Part shown: in pieces, positions 42,493 to 51,339 of the stretch
Layout of the letters: every line of letters begins with the position of its first letter
How positions within the stretch are numbered: the stretch's first letter is position 1
DNA from: Jiulongibacter sp966250325
Lineage (GTDB): Bacteria; Bacteroidota; Bacteroidia; Cytophagales; Spirosomataceae
Direction: 5' to 3'
Assembly: GCA_966250325.1 (NCBI GenBank)
Contig: CBINGY010000001.1
Coordinates: forward strand, 160,439 to 224,438
DNA length: 64,000 nt
Notes under the pieces: generated by a model
Told to the model about the DNA's origin: nothing
What the model saw: only the letters and a program-made list of their open reading frames with translations
Databases searched by the model: none
Position numbers and translations under genes: made by a program

Positions 42493-42500
42493 CAAAATTA
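42493..42500 (-). promoter_or_regulatory. -7 promoter box for the TonB receptor gene
   Basis: On the minus strand these bases read TAATTTTG, fitting TAnnTTTG, 21 bases before the receptor ATG. The inverted-repeat operator begins 12 bases further upstream, covering the -33 region. Confidence 0.6.
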
Positions 42501-42511
42501 ATGTAATTTTG

Positions 42512-42553
42512 TTTGATATAATACTTGATAAAATATTTAAGTATGATATCAAA
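42512..42553. promoter_or_regulatory. Long inverted-repeat operator between the MarR-like gene and the TonB receptor gene
   Basis: TTTGATATAATACTT (42512-42526) and AAGTATGATATCAAA (42539-42553) are inverted at 14 of 15 positions with a 12-base AT-rich spacer. Within the left half, TTGATATAATAC is repeated as TTGATAAAATAT 12 bases later. It probably binds the regulator encoded just to the right. Confidence 0.8.
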
Positions 42554-42658
42554 CATAAAAGTGGGTATTGGAGTTGCATAGGATGTCATATTTTAGAGAT
42601 GCTGTGTACTTTTCAACTTCCACTCTGATTGAAAAAGTTTATTGAAGAAGAGAAGCAA

Positions 42659-43285
42659 ATGAAATATGTTATTCTAAAAGAACTGATTTCCCTTGCCGAA
42701 CAATTCGAGGGAGAAACACACGCCAGAGAATGGCGAAGAGAACAGTTTGTAAGCTGGCTTATGCAGTCATCCCAAAAGCGAGGTGAAACAAGAAGCTATG
42801 AGAAAGTGCCTGCTCAGGATGGCCTTATTGCCATGTTTATCGCCTTTATGTACAGGTACGCTCAGTATTATTCCAGAAGACTGTTCAGAGATACACCTAT
42901 TTATTCTTTTGATGATTTCGGGGTACTGGCTACGTTGTATCCCGCCCGGTCTTTACGGAAAGTGGATATTCTAAGACAAGTCATTCTGGAGAAGTCTTCA
43001 GGCAATGAAGTTCTTAAACGGATGCTCAGAGAAGGTTTACTGGAAGAGAATGAAAACCCCTCAGATGCCCGCTCCAAACTTATCTCCCTTTCAGAAAAAG
43101 GTACTCAGGCTTTTGAAGATATCCGCTCGGGTATTCAGCGGCTCAGCTCGCATGTCACCGGAAACCTTACGGAAGATGAAAAATCATCTCTGCTGGGGAT
43201 GTTATTCAGGCTTCACGAGTTTCATAAGCCCTACTTTGAAGATAATAAAGAGGAGGAAATCGAAGAGTTACTGGGGGTAGCCTAA
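42659..43285 (+). CDS. MarR-type winged-helix transcriptional regulator
   Basis: This 208-residue protein has a central winged-helix region: PIYSFDDFGVLATLYPARSLRKVDILRQVILEKSSGNEVLKRMLREGLLEENEN, then SKLISLSEKGTQAFEDI, the usual MarR wing and final helices. An N-terminal extension of about 90 residues (YRYAQYYSRRLF) is longer than in ordinary MarR proteins. ATG 42659 is chosen; a TTG at 42629 adds ten residues. It is divergent from the TonB receptor gene across the inverted repeat and upstream of an FMN reductase gene. Ligand unknown. Confidence 0.8.
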   Translation: MKYVILKELISLAEQFEGETHAREWRREQFVSWLMQSSQKRGETRSYEKVPAQDGLIAMFIAFMYRYAQYYSRRLFRDTPIYSFDDFGVLATLYPARSLRKVDILRQVILEKSSGNEVLKRMLREGLLEENENPSDARSKLISLSEKGTQAFEDIRSGIQRLSSHVTGNLTEDEKSSLLGMLFRLHEFHKPYFEDNKEEEIEELLGVA

Positions 43286-43353
43286 AGGCTGGGTGAATAA
43301 GGAAACTATTTTGGGGTTCAGAGAGGTTAGTAGTTTGAACTCAACATTGGTTT

Positions 43354-43899
43354 ATGAATATTACCGTAGTCTCCAGCAGTACCCGCCAGGGTAGAATAAG
43401 TCACCGAATAGCTCTTGCACTGGTTGAAGAATTAAAAAACCGGGATATAGATACTACTCTTCTTGACCTTGAGCAACTGCACCTGCCCGAATTTGAGGAA
43501 CGATTTGACAATCTGGAAAATCCATCTGAGGAAATGAAAAAGGCTGCATTAATTCTTCGTGAATCTGATGCTTTCATTTTCGTAACTCCCGAATACAATG
43601 GCAATATCTCTTCCGGTCTTAAGAATTTTGTGGATGTATATGCCAAGGCTCCTTTTGACGGCAAGCCAATTGGTGTAGCTACAGGCTCTACCGGAGCGGC
43701 CGGTGGTATCCGGGCGGCATATCAGCTCCAGCATCTTATACTATGCAGCTTTGGATACCCGTATCCTCACATGCTTCTTACAGCTCACATGGATCAAATG
43801 CTTGGAGAAAACGGTGAGATTCAGGATGCTGCCTATGGTGAAAAGCTACGAACCTACCTGTCCAAATTTCTGGGATTTGCTTCTCACTTCAGGAAGTAG
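43354..43899 (+). CDS. NAD(P)H-dependent FMN reductase
   Basis: This is a 181-residue flavodoxin-fold enzyme with the FMN-phosphate loop SSSTRQGRISHRIA (about 7-20), the conserved FVTPEYNGNISSGLKNFVD, and PIGVATGSTGAAGGIRAAYQL in the second half. Such enzymes reduce flavins or quinones with NAD(P)H. It lies 68 bases after the MarR-like gene and is probably linked to its regulon, though a separate promoter is possible. The electron acceptor is not predictable. Ends just before a 14-bp-stem terminator. Confidence 0.88.
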   Translation: MNITVVSSSTRQGRISHRIALALVEELKNRDIDTTLLDLEQLHLPEFEERFDNLENPSEEMKKAALILRESDAFIFVTPEYNGNISSGLKNFVDVYAKAPFDGKPIGVATGSTGAAGGIRAAYQLQHLILCSFGYPYPHMLLTAHMDQMLGENGEIQDAAYGEKLRTYLSKFLGFASHFRK

Positions 43900-43910
43900 A
43901 GAAGCTGCAG

Positions 43911-43947
43911 GAAAATGATCACCGTACAAACCCCGGTGATCATTTTC
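43911..43947. terminator. Bidirectional terminator hairpin
   Basis: GAAAATGATCACCG (43911-43924) pairs with CGGTGATCATTTTC (43934-43947), a perfect 14-base stem and 9-base loop, placed between the FMN reductase and alpha-E genes, whose stops converge. Confidence 0.85.
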
Positions 43948-43971
43948 GCAATTCAGGCCGAATAACAGAAA

Positions 43972-44898
43972 TCAGGCAAAATAATGAGAGACCAGGATCT
44001 GGTTCATTTTTGCAATTTCATTTTGTATGCCTGTGAGATATTTTCTCGGATCTTTCTTGAGATCATCCATACTCCCGAAAACCAGCTGGTTTCTCAGATT
44101 TTCAGCAATCATTCTCACAGATAACTTATTCCCTTTTTCGTCCAGACTTAAATCTTTGAGATAAACGGACACTTTTGATAAACAATAGGCCAGCGAGCGG
44201 GGAAATTTCTCGTTGAAAATCAAAAACTCAAGAGCCCGGTCCTGATTTACCGGCTTACGATAGTGCTTACGGTTCATATCAAATGCCTGAAGGCACTTCA
44301 AAAGCACTTCAGATTCGTAATCACGAAGAAACTCCTTTTCGTTTTTCAGTATCTCAAGGTCATTGAGTTTAATAAGAATAATGCGGGTAATCTGAAAACT
44401 ACGCTCCAGCAGCAGCCCCAGCTTCATGGTAGACCACACCTGATTCTTTATCAATGAACTATCTACCTGAGCTTTACAGGATAACACCTGTTTCTCAAGC
44501 CCGGCCATAAATTCGCTCATACTGGTTTCCAGGTACCGGTCTTTGTCAAAATTCTGAACGTAATGATAAAGCCCGTTTACATCTTCCCACAATTCGGTAC
44601 TTAGCAGATCTCGTGCTCCGCGACAGTTTTCACGGGTAAGGTGTGCACAGCAGGCTGCGGAAGAATAGTTTTCTGCATCAAAGGCGATATTGTAAAGTAA
44701 TTCGCGTTCTTCAATGTCTTTATCTACCGGCAGGCATCCCGCCATGGCATTGAGTGCTTTTAGCATATGCTGGGCATCCAGGGCCTCGGGGCCATCCAGA
44801 CTGCTAAAATAATTGACCGGTATAAAGCGGGCCAGGTGCTCCAGACGTTCCAGATTTCTCCCTGCCCAATAGAGATTATTTGCAATTCTTGATAACAT
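43972..44898 (-). CDS. Alpha-E domain protein of the Anbu cluster
   Basis: This 308-residue, mostly helical protein belongs to the Alpha-E family. It starts with the family's hallmark LSRIANNLYWAGRNLERLEHLARFIPVN, followed by CAHLTRENCRGARDLLSTELWEDVN and the mid segment LLERSFQITRIILIKLNDLEIL. It has no signal peptide. It is the second gene after the ATP-grasp gene, 4 bases from its stop. The family recurs beside circularly permuted ATP-grasp and transglutaminase-like proteins and is thought to be an accessory or scaffold for peptide synthesis. The exact role is unknown. Confidence 0.92.
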   Translation of the reverse strand: MLSRIANNLYWAGRNLERLEHLARFIPVNYFSSLDGPEALDAQHMLKALNAMAGCLPVDKDIEERELLYNIAFDAENYSSAACCAHLTRENCRGARDLLSTELWEDVNGLYHYVQNFDKDRYLETSMSEFMAGLEKQVLSCKAQVDSSLIKNQVWSTMKLGLLLERSFQITRIILIKLNDLEILKNEKEFLRDYESEVLLKCLQAFDMNRKHYRKPVNQDRALEFLIFNEKFPRSLAYCLSKVSVYLKDLSLDEKGNKLSVRMIAENLRNQLVFGSMDDLKKDPRKYLTGIQNEIAKMNQILVSHYFA

Positions 44899-44902
44899 GC
44901 AC

Positions 44903-46363
44903 TTAGAACTGGTTTATTACCCAGGTGTCTTTGGAGCCTCCACCTTGAGAAGAATTGACAATCAGATTTCCTTTTTTCAAAGCCACCCGTGTGAGTCCGC
45001 CGGGCACCACTTTCCGGTAACCTTTACCCATCAAACAGAAAGATCTCAGATCAATGTGCCGAGGTTCTGCCACAGACTCTCCCTCAATATAGGTAGGGTG
45101 CATAGAAAGACTTAGAATAGGCTGTGCAATATACTTTCTTCTGTTTGCAGTTATGGTAGATTTCACCTCCTCTATCTGTTCTTTTGTGAGGGTATTTCCG
45201 ATAGAAATGCCATATCCGCCAGATTCATCTACAGGTTTTATTACCAGCTCGGCAATATGCTCCATCACAAATTTATAATCGTCTTCCAGCTCGCAGCGGT
45301 AGGTGGGTACATTGTTTAACAGAATGGGGGTTTGAGAACCCATGTAAAACCGGATGATATCTGGTATGTAGGTGTAAACCGCTTTGTCATCTGCTACACC
45401 CGTTCCCGGTGCATTCACAAGAGTTACTTTCCCATCGAGGTAAGCTTTCATCAAACCTTTCACTCCCAGAAGAGAATCTGGCCGGAAAGAATCCGGATCC
45501 AGAAAGGCATCGTCAATTCTTCGGTAGATCACATCTACTCTTCGAGGTCCGTTAATGGTTTTAGCATACACAAATCCATCTTTTTGAATCGAGAGGTCAC
45601 GGCCTTCCACCAGTTCAATTCCCATAGACTGAGCCAGCCAGGCATGCTCATAATAGGCCGAATTATAGATCCCGGGGGTGAGGACCACGCAAGATGGGTC
45701 GCCGTCAGCCGTATCCGGAGCTACCGATTGCAGCATTTGCAGCAGATTGGAGCTGTAATCATCCACTTTCTCAGTTTTGTAAGCTTTGAAAAGCTTGGGG
45801 AAAGCCTTTTTTAAGGTCTTTCTGTTGGCAATCACATAACTTACTCCCGATGGCACACGAATATTATCCTCCAATACATAATACTTTCCATCGCTGTGTC
45901 TGATAATATCACTACCGCTGATATGATTATAAATCTCACCCGGTGGTGTAAAACCTTTCATTTGTTCCAGAAAGTTACTGGAACTTTCAATAAGCTCACG
46001 CGGAATCACCCCTGCCTTAATTACCTCCTGATTATTGTAGAGGTCTTTTAAAAACATATTAATGGCCTCATTACGCTGAATTATTCCTTTGCTCAGTGCA
46101 GACCATTCGGTTTTTGTGATTATTCTTGGAATGAGATCAAACGGGAAGATTCGCTCGGTAGCCTGCATTTTATCAGAGTACACGGCGAAAGTGATTCCCT
46201 CGTTGTAGAAGATTCGCTTTACTTCTTCATTCAGTTGATGAAAGCTGTCTGTGTCATAGGCTGCAAAGTGCTCTATTAAAGGTCTGTAATGTTCCCGCAC
46301 TTTGCCGGTGGCATCAAACACCTCGCAATACTTATTCTCTTCCGGGATATAAGGTGTTATCAT
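44903..46363 (-). CDS. Circularly permuted type 2 ATP-grasp protein
   Basis: This 486-residue enzyme belongs to the circularly permuted ATP-grasp family (amidoligase-like, ATP-dependent carboxylate-amine ligation). Family landmarks are PFDLIPRIITKTEWSALSKGIIQR, GVSYVIANRKTLKKAFP, VVLTPGIYNSAYYEHAWLAQ, VIYRRIDDAFLDP, VKPVDESGGYGISIG and the C-terminal RHIDLRSFCLMGKGYRKVVPGGLTRVA. ATP-grasp and metal-ligand residues are spread over the last 250 residues. It is the first gene of the leftward pair with the alpha-E gene and divergent from the transglutaminase. The likely product is a peptide or modified peptide, by analogy to the described amidoligase clusters. Confidence 0.93.
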   Translation of the reverse strand: MITPYIPEENKYCEVFDATGKVREHYRPLIEHFAAYDTDSFHQLNEEVKRIFYNEGITFAVYSDKMQATERIFPFDLIPRIITKTEWSALSKGIIQRNEAINMFLKDLYNNQEVIKAGVIPRELIESSSNFLEQMKGFTPPGEIYNHISGSDIIRHSDGKYYVLEDNIRVPSGVSYVIANRKTLKKAFPKLFKAYKTEKVDDYSSNLLQMLQSVAPDTADGDPSCVVLTPGIYNSAYYEHAWLAQSMGIELVEGRDLSIQKDGFVYAKTINGPRRVDVIYRRIDDAFLDPDSFRPDSLLGVKGLMKAYLDGKVTLVNAPGTGVADDKAVYTYIPDIIRFYMGSQTPILLNNVPTYRCELEDDYKFVMEHIAELVIKPVDESGGYGISIGNTLTKEQIEEVKSTITANRRKYIAQPILSLSMHPTYIEGESVAEPRHIDLRSFCLMGKGYRKVVPGGLTRVALKKGNLIVNSSQGGGSKDTWVINQF

Positions 46364-46386
46364 CTTGTACTCGTTTATTGGTTAAA

Positions 46387-46432
46387 TATTCTGTCAATAT
46401 TTATAATGGCAAAATATTTTCTGTCAAATATC
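46387..46432. repeat. Two CTGTCAA repeats 30 bp apart in the Anbu-cluster control region
   Basis: TATTCTGTCAATATT (46387-46401) and TTTTCTGTCAAATAT (46417-46431) place the shared CTGTCAA exactly 30 bases apart, about three helical turns, inside the 282-base divergent region between the ATP-grasp and transglutaminase genes. It could be a regulator site, but no regulator is adjacent. Confidence 0.4.
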
Positions 46433-46645
46433 AACATAAAGGAATTATATTGCCCGTCAAATTGAAAATATTCAGTTGAAAATTTTAGTTGCTTTCTGGT
46501 AAAACGGGTTTAAATACAATCTTTTCGCAGTTATGTACATCAAAGCGACCTCTACATACCATGAGAGTCTTATTCTAAAGGCTTGTTTTACAGAGTTTCA
46601 GGTCTTTTATTCGTATCAATAACCAGGAATAGGTAAAGAAAACAT

Positions 46646-49600
46646 ATGGCCATACGCGTTGCAATACGACATCAGATGCATTATGAGTATGATCGGCAGA
46701 TCAATGTCTCACCTCAGGTAATTCGGCTAAAGCCGGCAGTCCACTCCAGAACTCCCATTCATGCCTACTCCCTGAAAATTTCGCCGGAAAATCATTTCAT
46801 TAACTGGCAGCAGGACCCCTTCGGGAATTTTCAGGCCAGGGTGGTTTTCCCGGATAAGATTGATCATCTGCATGTAGATGTAGAGGTCATCGCTGATCTC
46901 ACTGTGATCAATCCTTTTGACTTTTTTGTGGATGATTATGCCGAGCAATTTCCTTTTTCATATGACGCGGAGCTCCGCAAAGAGCTTGCTCCGTACTTTG
47001 AAATCTCTGAATCGGGAGAGTTACTCCAGCGTTTTTTGAATGAGAAAGTGCCCAAAGAAGAAATGGTCACGGTTAATTTTCTGGTAGCTATTAATCAATC
47101 ACTTTATAATGCCATTGCTTATACGATCCGTATGGAGCCCGGGGTTCAGACCTGTGAAGAGACACTTGGCAGGGCTCTGGGATCTTGCCGGGATAGTGCC
47201 TGGCTTTTGGTTCAGATTTTCAGGCACCTCGGTTTAGCGGCCCGTTTTGTTTCAGGGTATCTGGTGCAGCTTACCCCCGATCAAAAGTCGCTCGACGGGC
47301 CATCCGGACCAGAGTCTGACTTTACCGATTTACATGCCTGGACCGAAGTATTCATCCCAGGGGCGGGGTGGATCGGGCTCGATCCCACTTCCGGCCTTTT
47401 TGCTGGTGAGGGCCACATCCCGCTCTCAGCTACCCCTTCTCCCGGCAGTGCTGCCCCTATTACCGGGCTTATTGATTTCTGTGAAACCACGTTTAACTTC
47501 AAAAATGAGGTTTTCAGGATTCATGAAGAACCACGGGTTACCAAACCCTACTCAGAAGAGGAATGGGAACGGATACAAAATCTGGGGGCTTTTGTAGACC
47601 GCAAACTACAGGAAATGGATGTCCGGCTTACTATGGGCGGAGAGCCCACGTTTGTGTCGGTGGATGACATGGAATCTGCCGAGTGGAATATTTCTGCGGA
47701 TGGACCACATAAAAGAAAACTGGGCAAAGAGCTGGTTTTCCGTATAAGAGAGGCTTTCGGGCCGGAAGGTATGCTTCATTTTGGTCAAGGGAAATTGTAT
47801 CCGGGAGAAATCCTACCCCGCTGGCAATACGGATGTTTCTGGCGTAAAGACGGAAAACCGATCTGGAAAGAAACCGGGCTTCTGGCTTCGCCGTCTGCCA
47901 AAGGAAAACACACCCTCAGCCATGCACAGCAATTTGCCCGGGAACTGGCAGAACTCCTTAAAATTGACCCCCAGGCGGTTATTCCAGCCTACGAAGATGC
48001 CTTCTATTTTGCCTGGGAAGAGAATAAACTCCCGGTAGACAAAGACCCGCTGAAACTCAATCTGAAAGACGGAATTGAGCGTAAGACATTAACCGATGTA
48101 TTAAACCAGGGGCTCGGAAGCCCTTCGGGATATGTACTCCCTTTGAGGTTTGAAAACAAAACCCAGGCCTGGGAAAGTTGTAAATGGCCGTTCAGACGGA
48201 ATCATTTATTCCTCATTCCCGGGAATTCGCCTTTGGGATACCGCCTGCCTCTTAACTCCCTGCCTGAATCCATTCTGGATAACAGCAGTTTTCCACGTGA
48301 TCCGTTCGCCCCCTATCCGGATCTCGAAGATTTCGAAGAAAAAATCAGAACCCGGCCACCACGTTTCAATACATTCCGGGAAGATATCTGTTTCAAAACA
48401 GCTCTTTGTTTTCAGGTTAATGACGGAAGATTACATCTGTTTCTGCCGCCTCAGGATCTGTTGGAAAATTATTTGGAACTGGTAGCCGCGATTCATTTGA
48501 CTGCCAAAAAACTCGACATTCCTGTGGTTCTGGAAGGTTACGAGCCGCCATCCGAAGGAAAAATAAATAAGCTGTTTGTGACTCCAGATCCCGGGGTTAT
48601 TGAGGTAAATATTCATCCGGCCCATTCCTGGGATGAGCTGGTATTCACTATTGAAACTCTTTATGAGCAGGCAAGGCAGAGCAGACTGGGCACAGAAAAG
48701 TTTATGCTGGATGGCCGCCATACCGGCACCGGCGGCGGAAACCACATCACCATTGGAGGCACTACACCAGCAGACAGCCCGCTCCTCAGAAAACCGAAAT
48801 TACTTCAGAGCATTATCGCTTACTGGCAGCATCATCCTGCCCTTTCCTATCTGTTCAGCGGACCGTTTATCGGCCCCACCAGTCAGGCACCGAGGGTAGA
48901 TGAAAGCCGAAGTGACGTACTCTATGAACTGGAGATTGCATTTGGTCAGGTACCTGATACCGATAATCCCCCGCTGTGGATTTCAGACCGTATCTTCAGA
49001 AATCTGCTGATTGATGTGACAGGCAATACGCATCGTGCAGAGCTGTGTATTGACAAACTCTATTCCCCTTATGGCACAGCAGGAAGGCTTGGAATCCTGG
49101 AGTTTCGTGGATTTGACATGCCTCCGCACTACCAGATGAGTCTCGCTCAAAACCTGCTCATCCGAACCCTGGTAGCTCGTTTCTGGGAGAAACCCTACGA
49201 ACGTAAACCAGTTAACTGGGGAAGTGATCTGCACGATAAATTTATGCTGGAATACTATGTGCGGCAGGATATCAACGAAGTGGTGAATGAGCTTAATGAA
49301 GCAGGGTATGCGTTTGAAAAATCGTGGTTTGACGCCTTCGTAGAGTTTCGTTTTCCTGTTCTTGGCAAAGCTCAGTTTGACGATATTTTCCTGGAATTAC
49401 GCTGGGCTATTGAACCCTGGCATGTTTTGGGTGAGGAGATCACTTCACAGGGCACGGCACGCTATGTAGACTCTTCAGTAGAACGCATTCAGGTAAAAGT
49501 AGATGGCTGGCAGCCTGAACGGTATGCTTTGGCCTGCAACGGAGTGCGAATTCCGCTCAAAAAGACCAGTAAAAAGGGCCAGTTTGTAGCTGGCGTACGT

Positions 49601-49966
49601 TACAAAGCCTGGGCTCCGCCTTCTGCCCTGCATCCGACTATAGGCGTTGACACTCCACTTGTTTTTGATGTTATCGACCTCTGGAATAGCAAGTCAATCG
49701 GCGGCTTTACCTACCATGTGGCCCACCCTGGCGGGCGTAATTACGACACTATGCCCGTAAACAGCTATGAAGCCGAAGGCCGCCGGCATACCCGTTTCTA
49801 CAACGAAGGACATACGCAGGGCAGTTTCAGAACCATTCAGGAGTTTACTCCGGCGGGTAGGTTTTTCGAAGAAAAACATCAGGAACAGGCCATTCTCATT
49901 CCTGTAGAAAGCACGGAACTTGATCTGGGTGCTACCATTGACCTCAGAAAAGTAAAACGAAATTAA
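46646..49966 (+). CDS. Transglutaminase-like protein fused to DUF2126
   Basis: This is a 1106-residue cytoplasmic protein. The N-terminal part (about 1-300) is a transglutaminase-like domain with the cysteine in ALGSCRDSAW (C181), the histidine in DLHAWTEVF (H230) and the aspartate in GWIGLDPTSG (D246), a complete catalytic triad. The rest (about 320-1106) is DUF2126, with LTMGGEPTFVS, HTGTGGGNHITIGG and LEFRGFDMPPHYQMSL. The combination is typical of the Anbu-type clusters. It has no signal peptide. Its stop overlaps the convergent Anbu stop by three bases. Substrate is probably a small peptide or tag. Confidence 0.94.
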   Translation: MAIRVAIRHQMHYEYDRQINVSPQVIRLKPAVHSRTPIHAYSLKISPENHFINWQQDPFGNFQARVVFPDKIDHLHVDVEVIADLTVINPFDFFVDDYAEQFPFSYDAELRKELAPYFEISESGELLQRFLNEKVPKEEMVTVNFLVAINQSLYNAIAYTIRMEPGVQTCEETLGRALGSCRDSAWLLVQIFRHLGLAARFVSGYLVQLTPDQKSLDGPSGPESDFTDLHAWTEVFIPGAGWIGLDPTSGLFAGEGHIPLSATPSPGSAAPITGLIDFCETTFNFKNEVFRIHEEPRVTKPYSEEEWERIQNLGAFVDRKLQEMDVRLTMGGEPTFVSVDDMESAEWNISADGPHKRKLGKELVFRIREAFGPEGMLHFGQGKLYPGEILPRWQYGCFWRKDGKPIWKETGLLASPSAKGKHTLSHAQQFARELAELLKIDPQAVIPAYEDAFYFAWEENKLPVDKDPLKLNLKDGIERKTLTDVLNQGLGSPSGYVLPLRFENKTQAWESCKWPFRRNHLFLIPGNSPLGYRLPLNSLPESILDNSSFPRDPFAPYPDLEDFEEKIRTRPPRFNTFREDICFKTALCFQVNDGRLHLFLPPQDLLENYLELVAAIHLTAKKLDIPVVLEGYEPPSEGKINKLFVTPDPGVIEVNIHPAHSWDELVFTIETLYEQARQSRLGTEKFMLDGRHTGTGGGNHITIGGTTPADSPLLRKPKLLQSIIAYWQHHPALSYLFSGPFIGPTSQAPRVDESRSDVLYELEIAFGQVPDTDNPPLWISDRIFRNLLIDVTGNTHRAELCIDKLYSPYGTAGRLGILEFRGFDMPPHYQMSLAQNLLIRTLVARFWEKPYERKPVNWGSDLHDKFMLEYYVRQDINEVVNELNEAGYAFEKSWFDAFVEFRFPVLGKAQFDDIFLELRWAIEPWHVLGEEITSQGTARYVDSSVERIQVKVDGWQPERYALACNGVRIPLKKTSKKGQFVAGVRYKAWAPPSALHPTIGVDTPLVFDVIDLWNSKSIGGFTYHVAHPGGRNYDTMPVNSYEAEGRRHTRFYNEGHTQGSFRTIQEFTPAGRFFEEKHQEQAILIPVESTELDLGATIDLRKVKRN

Positions 49967-50700
49967 CCCTTATCAAATAAGGGTGATTTATGAAGAATTC
50001 GTTCAATGAGGTTATCCGGAATCTCATTGACCGAGCTCTTTAGGCGGTTGCCCCAGAACGTGGTTATCTGTTCCAGATCTTTTTCATCCAGGCGGTGTTC
50101 TTCCAGCTCAAAAGTTTCCTTATTGAAAATCAATACATCGATAGGAAAACCAACGTCATTGGCACTCACACGGGTGCTATCAAAAGAGAGAAAACCGGTT
50201 TTCAAGGCGAATTCAAGACTGGAATCGTAATTTATGGTACGCTGCAGTACCGGCTTGCCATAGCCCGAGTTTCCGATGATCATAAAGGGCGTTCCTTCGC
50301 CTACTTCGATCCAGTTGCCTTCGGGATAGAGCAGATAAAGTTTGGGGGTTTCATCCTTAGGCATCTGCCCGCCCACAATTGTATAAATATTGAATACAAT
50401 TCCGTTTCTGGAGAGTTCATCGCGGTCTTCAGAGGCCACCCGCTTAATCTGCTCTCCAAGAGCATTCACCGCCTGATACATTTTGTCAAATCCTTCCCGC
50501 TCATCAAGCAGTTCCTGAAAATAAGTGATGACCTTATCACGTACAGAGCGAAGGCCCGATGTCATTATAAAAATAGGATACTGCCCGTATTTATGTACAA
50601 ATACTTTTTTGGCAGTAGTGGTTTCTGAGCCCGAAGTAATACGGGTATCGGCAATGGCCACAAGTCCTTTTCGTAGTCTGATGCCCAGGCAGTAAGTCAC
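49963..50700 (-). CDS. Anbu: ancestral proteasome/HslV-like peptidase
   Basis: This 245-residue protein is an Ntn-hydrolase of the Anbu group, which assembles into proteasome-related or helical oligomers. After removal of Met, Thr2 would be the nucleophile (MTYCLGIRLRKGLVAIADTRI), with Asp18 and Lys31/32 (TAKKVFVHK) as partners. Other family stretches are FIMTSGLRSVRDKVITYFQELL, FMIIGNSGYGKPVLQRT and FALKTGFLSFDSTRVSANDVGFPIDVLIF. Length matches the family (about 240-250). No partner unfoldase is adjacent, as usual for Anbu. It is convergent with the transglutaminase gene, with stops overlapping by 3 bases. Confidence 0.93.
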   Translation of the reverse strand: MTYCLGIRLRKGLVAIADTRITSGSETTTAKKVFVHKYGQYPIFIMTSGLRSVRDKVITYFQELLDEREGFDKMYQAVNALGEQIKRVASEDRDELSRNGIVFNIYTIVGGQMPKDETPKLYLLYPEGNWIEVGEGTPFMIIGNSGYGKPVLQRTINYDSSLEFALKTGFLSFDSTRVSANDVGFPIDVLIFNKETFELEEHRLDEKDLEQITTFWGNRLKSSVNEIPDNLIERILHKSPLFDKG

Positions 50701-51230
50701 AGTTTATTCTTATTTAACGGTTATCTGATTTTCAGGAACTGCAAATGTATAAGTACCAGAGAATAAACCTTAATCTCGCCTTAATATTTCTTCAAATAAT
50801 TGAATCTCTATTGTATGGGAGCAGCTGCCAGGATGTAAAATTTTTCTCTTTCCAAATCAAAAATCAAATAATTATTAATCTCGAAGTGTCACATAGTATA
50901 TCTTGTTTTATCAAATAAGTACGGATGAAAAAGTAGTCTGAAGTCTCTTCGAAAAGCTCATTCTGTTTGAGGGCGGGGTAAATGACAATTATGGCTTTGT
51001 TTTCATGCCCGAATTGTTTCCCAAAACTTCCGGCTACATCAATATTCAAAAGGGAAGGTGGTGGTTTTGTTGCTATACATTTCAAATAACCATCGATGAA
51101 GCAGAATCGAATCGTTATTGACAGAGTTTGGGATTTTGCTGAGATTTTATTTAGCACGAGGCTTCTGATACCGGAATTTCCCTGAAATTGAACAAAGAAA
51201 TTGAGGTTTGGGAACTTCCCAAATAGCTTC
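50701..51230. other. Intergenic region between Anbu and the 32-bp repeat array
   Basis: This roughly 530-base stretch is AT-rich. A 97-codon minus-strand frame (50864-51157) translates to a plausible-looking but unmatched sequence (SLLNIDVAGSFGKQFGHENK...) and might be a small gene or a remnant; I do not call it. Part of the region should serve as the promoter for Anbu (leftward). No hairpin or RNA was identified. Confidence 0.4.
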
Positions 51231-51330
51231 TAATCGAAAAATATCGCCTCTTTTTTCAAACGTAATCGAAAAATATCGCCTCTTTTTTCGAATGTAATCG
51301 AAAAATATCGCCTATATTAGATTTTCGAAA
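51231..51330. repeat. Tandem array of three 32-bp repeats ahead of the DUF4143 ATPase
   Basis: Units start at 51231, 51263 and 51295. Each begins with the same TAATCGAAAAATATCGCCT; units 1 and 2 continue with CTTTTTTC and differ only near the end, while unit 3 diverges after that and leads toward the ATPase start (51340). The period of 32 bases equals about three helical turns. It could be an operator or a mobility-related end. Confidence 0.85.
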
Positions 51331-51339
51331 CATGTAAAC

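Noticed and set aside
50864..51157. 97-codon minus-strand frame
   Set aside because: No recognised family, AT-rich region, no partner or promoter; kept only as a note on the intergenic region.
51231..51330. Possible CRISPR-like array
   Set aside because: Direct repeats with short variable ends and period 32 but only three units, spacers far too short and no cas genes nearby.
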